This document shows positions 62,423 to 64,000 of a stretch of 64,000 nucleotides of DNA, piece after piece (position 1 is the first letter of the stretch; every line of letters begins with the position of its first letter). A program made the translations under genes and the position numbers. The DNA is from Acinetobacter suaedae. Its GTDB lineage: Bacteria; Pseudomonadota; Gammaproteobacteria; Pseudomonadales; Moraxellaceae. The notes beneath the pieces were generated by a model. It made no database searches. It saw nothing but the letters and a program-made list of their open reading frames with translations, and was not told the origin of the DNA. Where the stretch lies: assembly GCF_008630915.1 (NCBI RefSeq), contig NZ_CP043909.1, positions 2,790,001 through 2,854,000 on the forward strand, given 5' to 3'.

Positions 62423-64000
62423 TTAGAATTGATAACGGAAAGTCAATGTTGCATTTCGTGGTGCGCCATGTGTGATTTGCCCATATGCAGGGAATACACC
62501 GTAATAATCTTTATCAAATACATTGTTAATATTTAACTGGGCCGACAAATCTTTGTTAATTTTATATTTCGCCATTAAATTAACCAAAGCATATGAACCT
62601 TGTACAACCTTAGGATCAGCACCAGCAGGCACATTTTTCGCAAAAATATAAGTATCACTTTGCCAATTAATACCTGCACCAACACTTAATGCATCCCATT
62701 GATTTGGAAATTGGTAAGTAGTATAGGTTTGTATCATTTTACGCGGCAGTTCGGTATTAATATCATCACCTTTCGCATCTGTCGCCTCATACTGACTATA
62801 TCCTGCTGTAAGATTCCAATTTGGAGTGATCTGTCCGCTCACCTCCAGTTCAAATCCTTTGCTCTCTGCACCTTTTGCTGCACGATAATAGGTTTCCTGT
62901 ACGCCATTTCGCTCTATCTGCCCCGCCGCCTGTGCCAAATTATCTTGCTTAATATTAAAAATCGCCAAAGTACCATTTAAGCGATCATCAAACCATGATG
63001 ATTTCAAACCAATTTCGGTACTATTGCCTTTAATTGGATCTAGGTAGTTATTACTCATGTCTTTTTGATTTTGCGGTTGAAAGATACTGGTATAACTCAC
63101 ATAAGCAGAATAGTTTGAATTAATGTCATAAACTAACCCTGCATAAGGAATAAACTCATGCTCATATTTAATTTTCTTTGCTTTGGCACCTAAATCTTTT
63201 TCATAATCAGTCACACGCCCTCCTACAATGAGCTTAAGGGGATCAAGTAAAGATAATTGCGTTGCAGCAAACACTGCATTTTGCTTTACGGTGTATTTTT
63301 CTGAAGATGTCCAATCCCCCCACACTGGCTCAGCAAGAGACGCATTCCAACGATAGATGCTCTCTATAGGCTGTGTCATAGTACCCGTACGACCAAGTGC
63401 AGTAAAATCTTGATTTGAATATTGATAGCCAACGGCGACTTTGTGATCCCGACCAAATAAATCAAATTGGCCATCAACCTGCAGTGTAAGATTGTCTTGA
63501 TCAATATTTACATCATAGGAACCAGCAAAACCAGATAACCCCATGCCCGTTTCCTTATTAGGATAACCCGAGACATAAAACAGTTTAGAATCAGCTTCTC
63601 TCTTACCATGAGCATAAGAAAACTTTACATTCCAGTTGTCATTAATTTGTTGAGTAAGGTCTGCAAACCAATTGGTATACTTCACCTGCCAACGTGTCCA
63701 ATCCTGACTTGTTGTGGTTTTTTTAGGTAAGTTTGTTCGCGTACCATCACTAAAATAAACAGGTAAACCACCCCACATTGGCCCACGTGGATCATCATCT
63801 TGATAGCTTATCCCAACAGATAATAAAGTAGAGTTTGTTAAATCTGCTTCGCCTGTCAGTAACAGCGTTAAACGTTCTTTACTTAATAAATTAGTAAAAC
63901 TATCACCCTCCTCGTATTTCGCAACAGCTCGCCCACGCAATGTTCCAGAGTCATTTAAACTATTTGCAATATCGCCCATGACACCGTAATTGTTCCAACT
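62423..64000 (-). CDS. TonB-dependent siderophore receptor (C-terminal barrel, cut by window edge)
   Basis: The frame is open from the window edge (SWNNYGVMGD...) to the stop at 62423, so the real start lies outside. The 525 visible residues are barrel sequence: DSGTLRGRAVAKYEEGDSF near the beginning is the FpvA/FhuE-type plug-to-barrel join, with strands such as YSAYVSYTSIFQPQ and YRAAKGAESKGFELEVSGQ. The C-terminal end TLTFRYQF has the terminal Phe for barrel insertion. The TonB box and plug are outside the window. Probably imports a ferric hydroxamate-type or similar siderophore; the ligand cannot be told. Confidence 0.92.
   Translation of the reverse strand, partial: SWNNYGVMGDIANSLNDSGTLRGRAVAKYEEGDSFTNLLSKERLTLLLTGEADLTNSTLLSVGISYQDDDPRGPMWGGLPVYFSDGTRTNLPKKTTTSQDWTRWQVKYTNWFADLTQQINDNWNVKFSYAHGKREADSKLFYVSGYPNKETGMGLSGFAGSYDVNIDQDNLTLQVDGQFDLFGRDHKVAVGYQYSNQDFTALGRTGTMTQPIESIYRWNASLAEPVWGDWTSSEKYTVKQNAVFAATQLSLLDPLKLIVGGRVTDYEKDLGAKAKKIKYEHEFIPYAGLVYDINSNYSAYVSYTSIFQPQNQKDMSNNYLDPIKGNSTEIGLKSSWFDDRLNGTLAIFNIKQDNLAQAAGQIERNGVQETYYRAAKGAESKGFELEVSGQITPNWNLTAGYSQYEATDAKGDDINTELPRKMIQTYTTYQFPNQWDALSVGAGINWQSDTYIFAKNVPAGADPKVVQGSYALVNLMAKYKINKDLSAQLNINNVFDKDYYGVFPAYGQITHGAPRNATLTFRYQF

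Overview
The window is a stretch of core chromosome from an Acinetobacter-type gammaproteobacterium (Moraxellaceae). The evidence is the AT-rich base composition, a 16S-Ile-Ala-23S-5S ribosomal operon of Acinetobacter type, a macA-macB-outer-membrane-lipoprotein operon, and many Acinetobacter-like small genes. I cannot name the species. I see no phage, insertion sequence, CRISPR array or plasmid module.

Layout. 1-5.5 kb: the N-terminal part of prfC (reverse), a carboxymuconolactone-decarboxylase-like gene, an unrecognised 503-residue protein, an exported beta-rich protein behind an unusual structured leader, and a PhaC-like hydrolase. 5.5-12.3 kb: a membrane MHYT-GGDEF-EAL protein, the ilvI-ilvH-ilvC cluster for branched-chain amino acids (reverse) with a decayed copy of the ilvC 3' end behind it, and a DUF4124 protein. 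12.4-22.2 kb: leuS, lptE and holA, then the macA-macB-tolC-like export operon behind a Fur-box-like palindrome, and a small lipoprotein. 22.5-28.1 kb: a small membrane protein, fabI, a Bax-inhibitor-1 family gene, orn, rsgA, and a rhodanese-grxC-secB run. 28.1-31.2 kb: a compact alkylation-repair operon (ada-like, 2OG oxygenase, frameshifted Ada-type zinc protein, alkB) and cytochrome b562. 31.2-44.4 kb: coaBC, radC, a bestrophin-like channel, a PHP nuclease, yciB, yciI, mnmC, a rhodanese, yajQ, thioesterases, free-Met-sulfoxide reductase, trxC, hydrolases and an unrecognised lipoprotein. 44.5-50.3 kb: a complete rRNA operon on the minus strand with tRNA-Ile and tRNA-Ala, a strong P1 promoter and a terminator. 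50.3-64 kb: a DUF6670-like protein, pssA, rlmJ, a 2OG oxygenase, a helical protein, DUF2789, mdh, an RNase T2 homologue without its catalytic histidines, a lytic transglycosylase, miaB-phoH-ybeY, a monooxygenase-fold protein, and the barrel of a TonB-dependent siderophore receptor cut by the window edge.

The most unusual items are a 15-codon Cys/Ser-rich reading frame followed by mutually exclusive hairpins (3201-3330), the alkylation-repair operon in which the sensor-like zinc module is separate from Ada and frameshifted (28763-30638), the catalytically degenerate RNase T2 homologue (56044-56730), and the ilvC tail remnant (7932-7970). All calls come from reading the sequence; no database search was possible.
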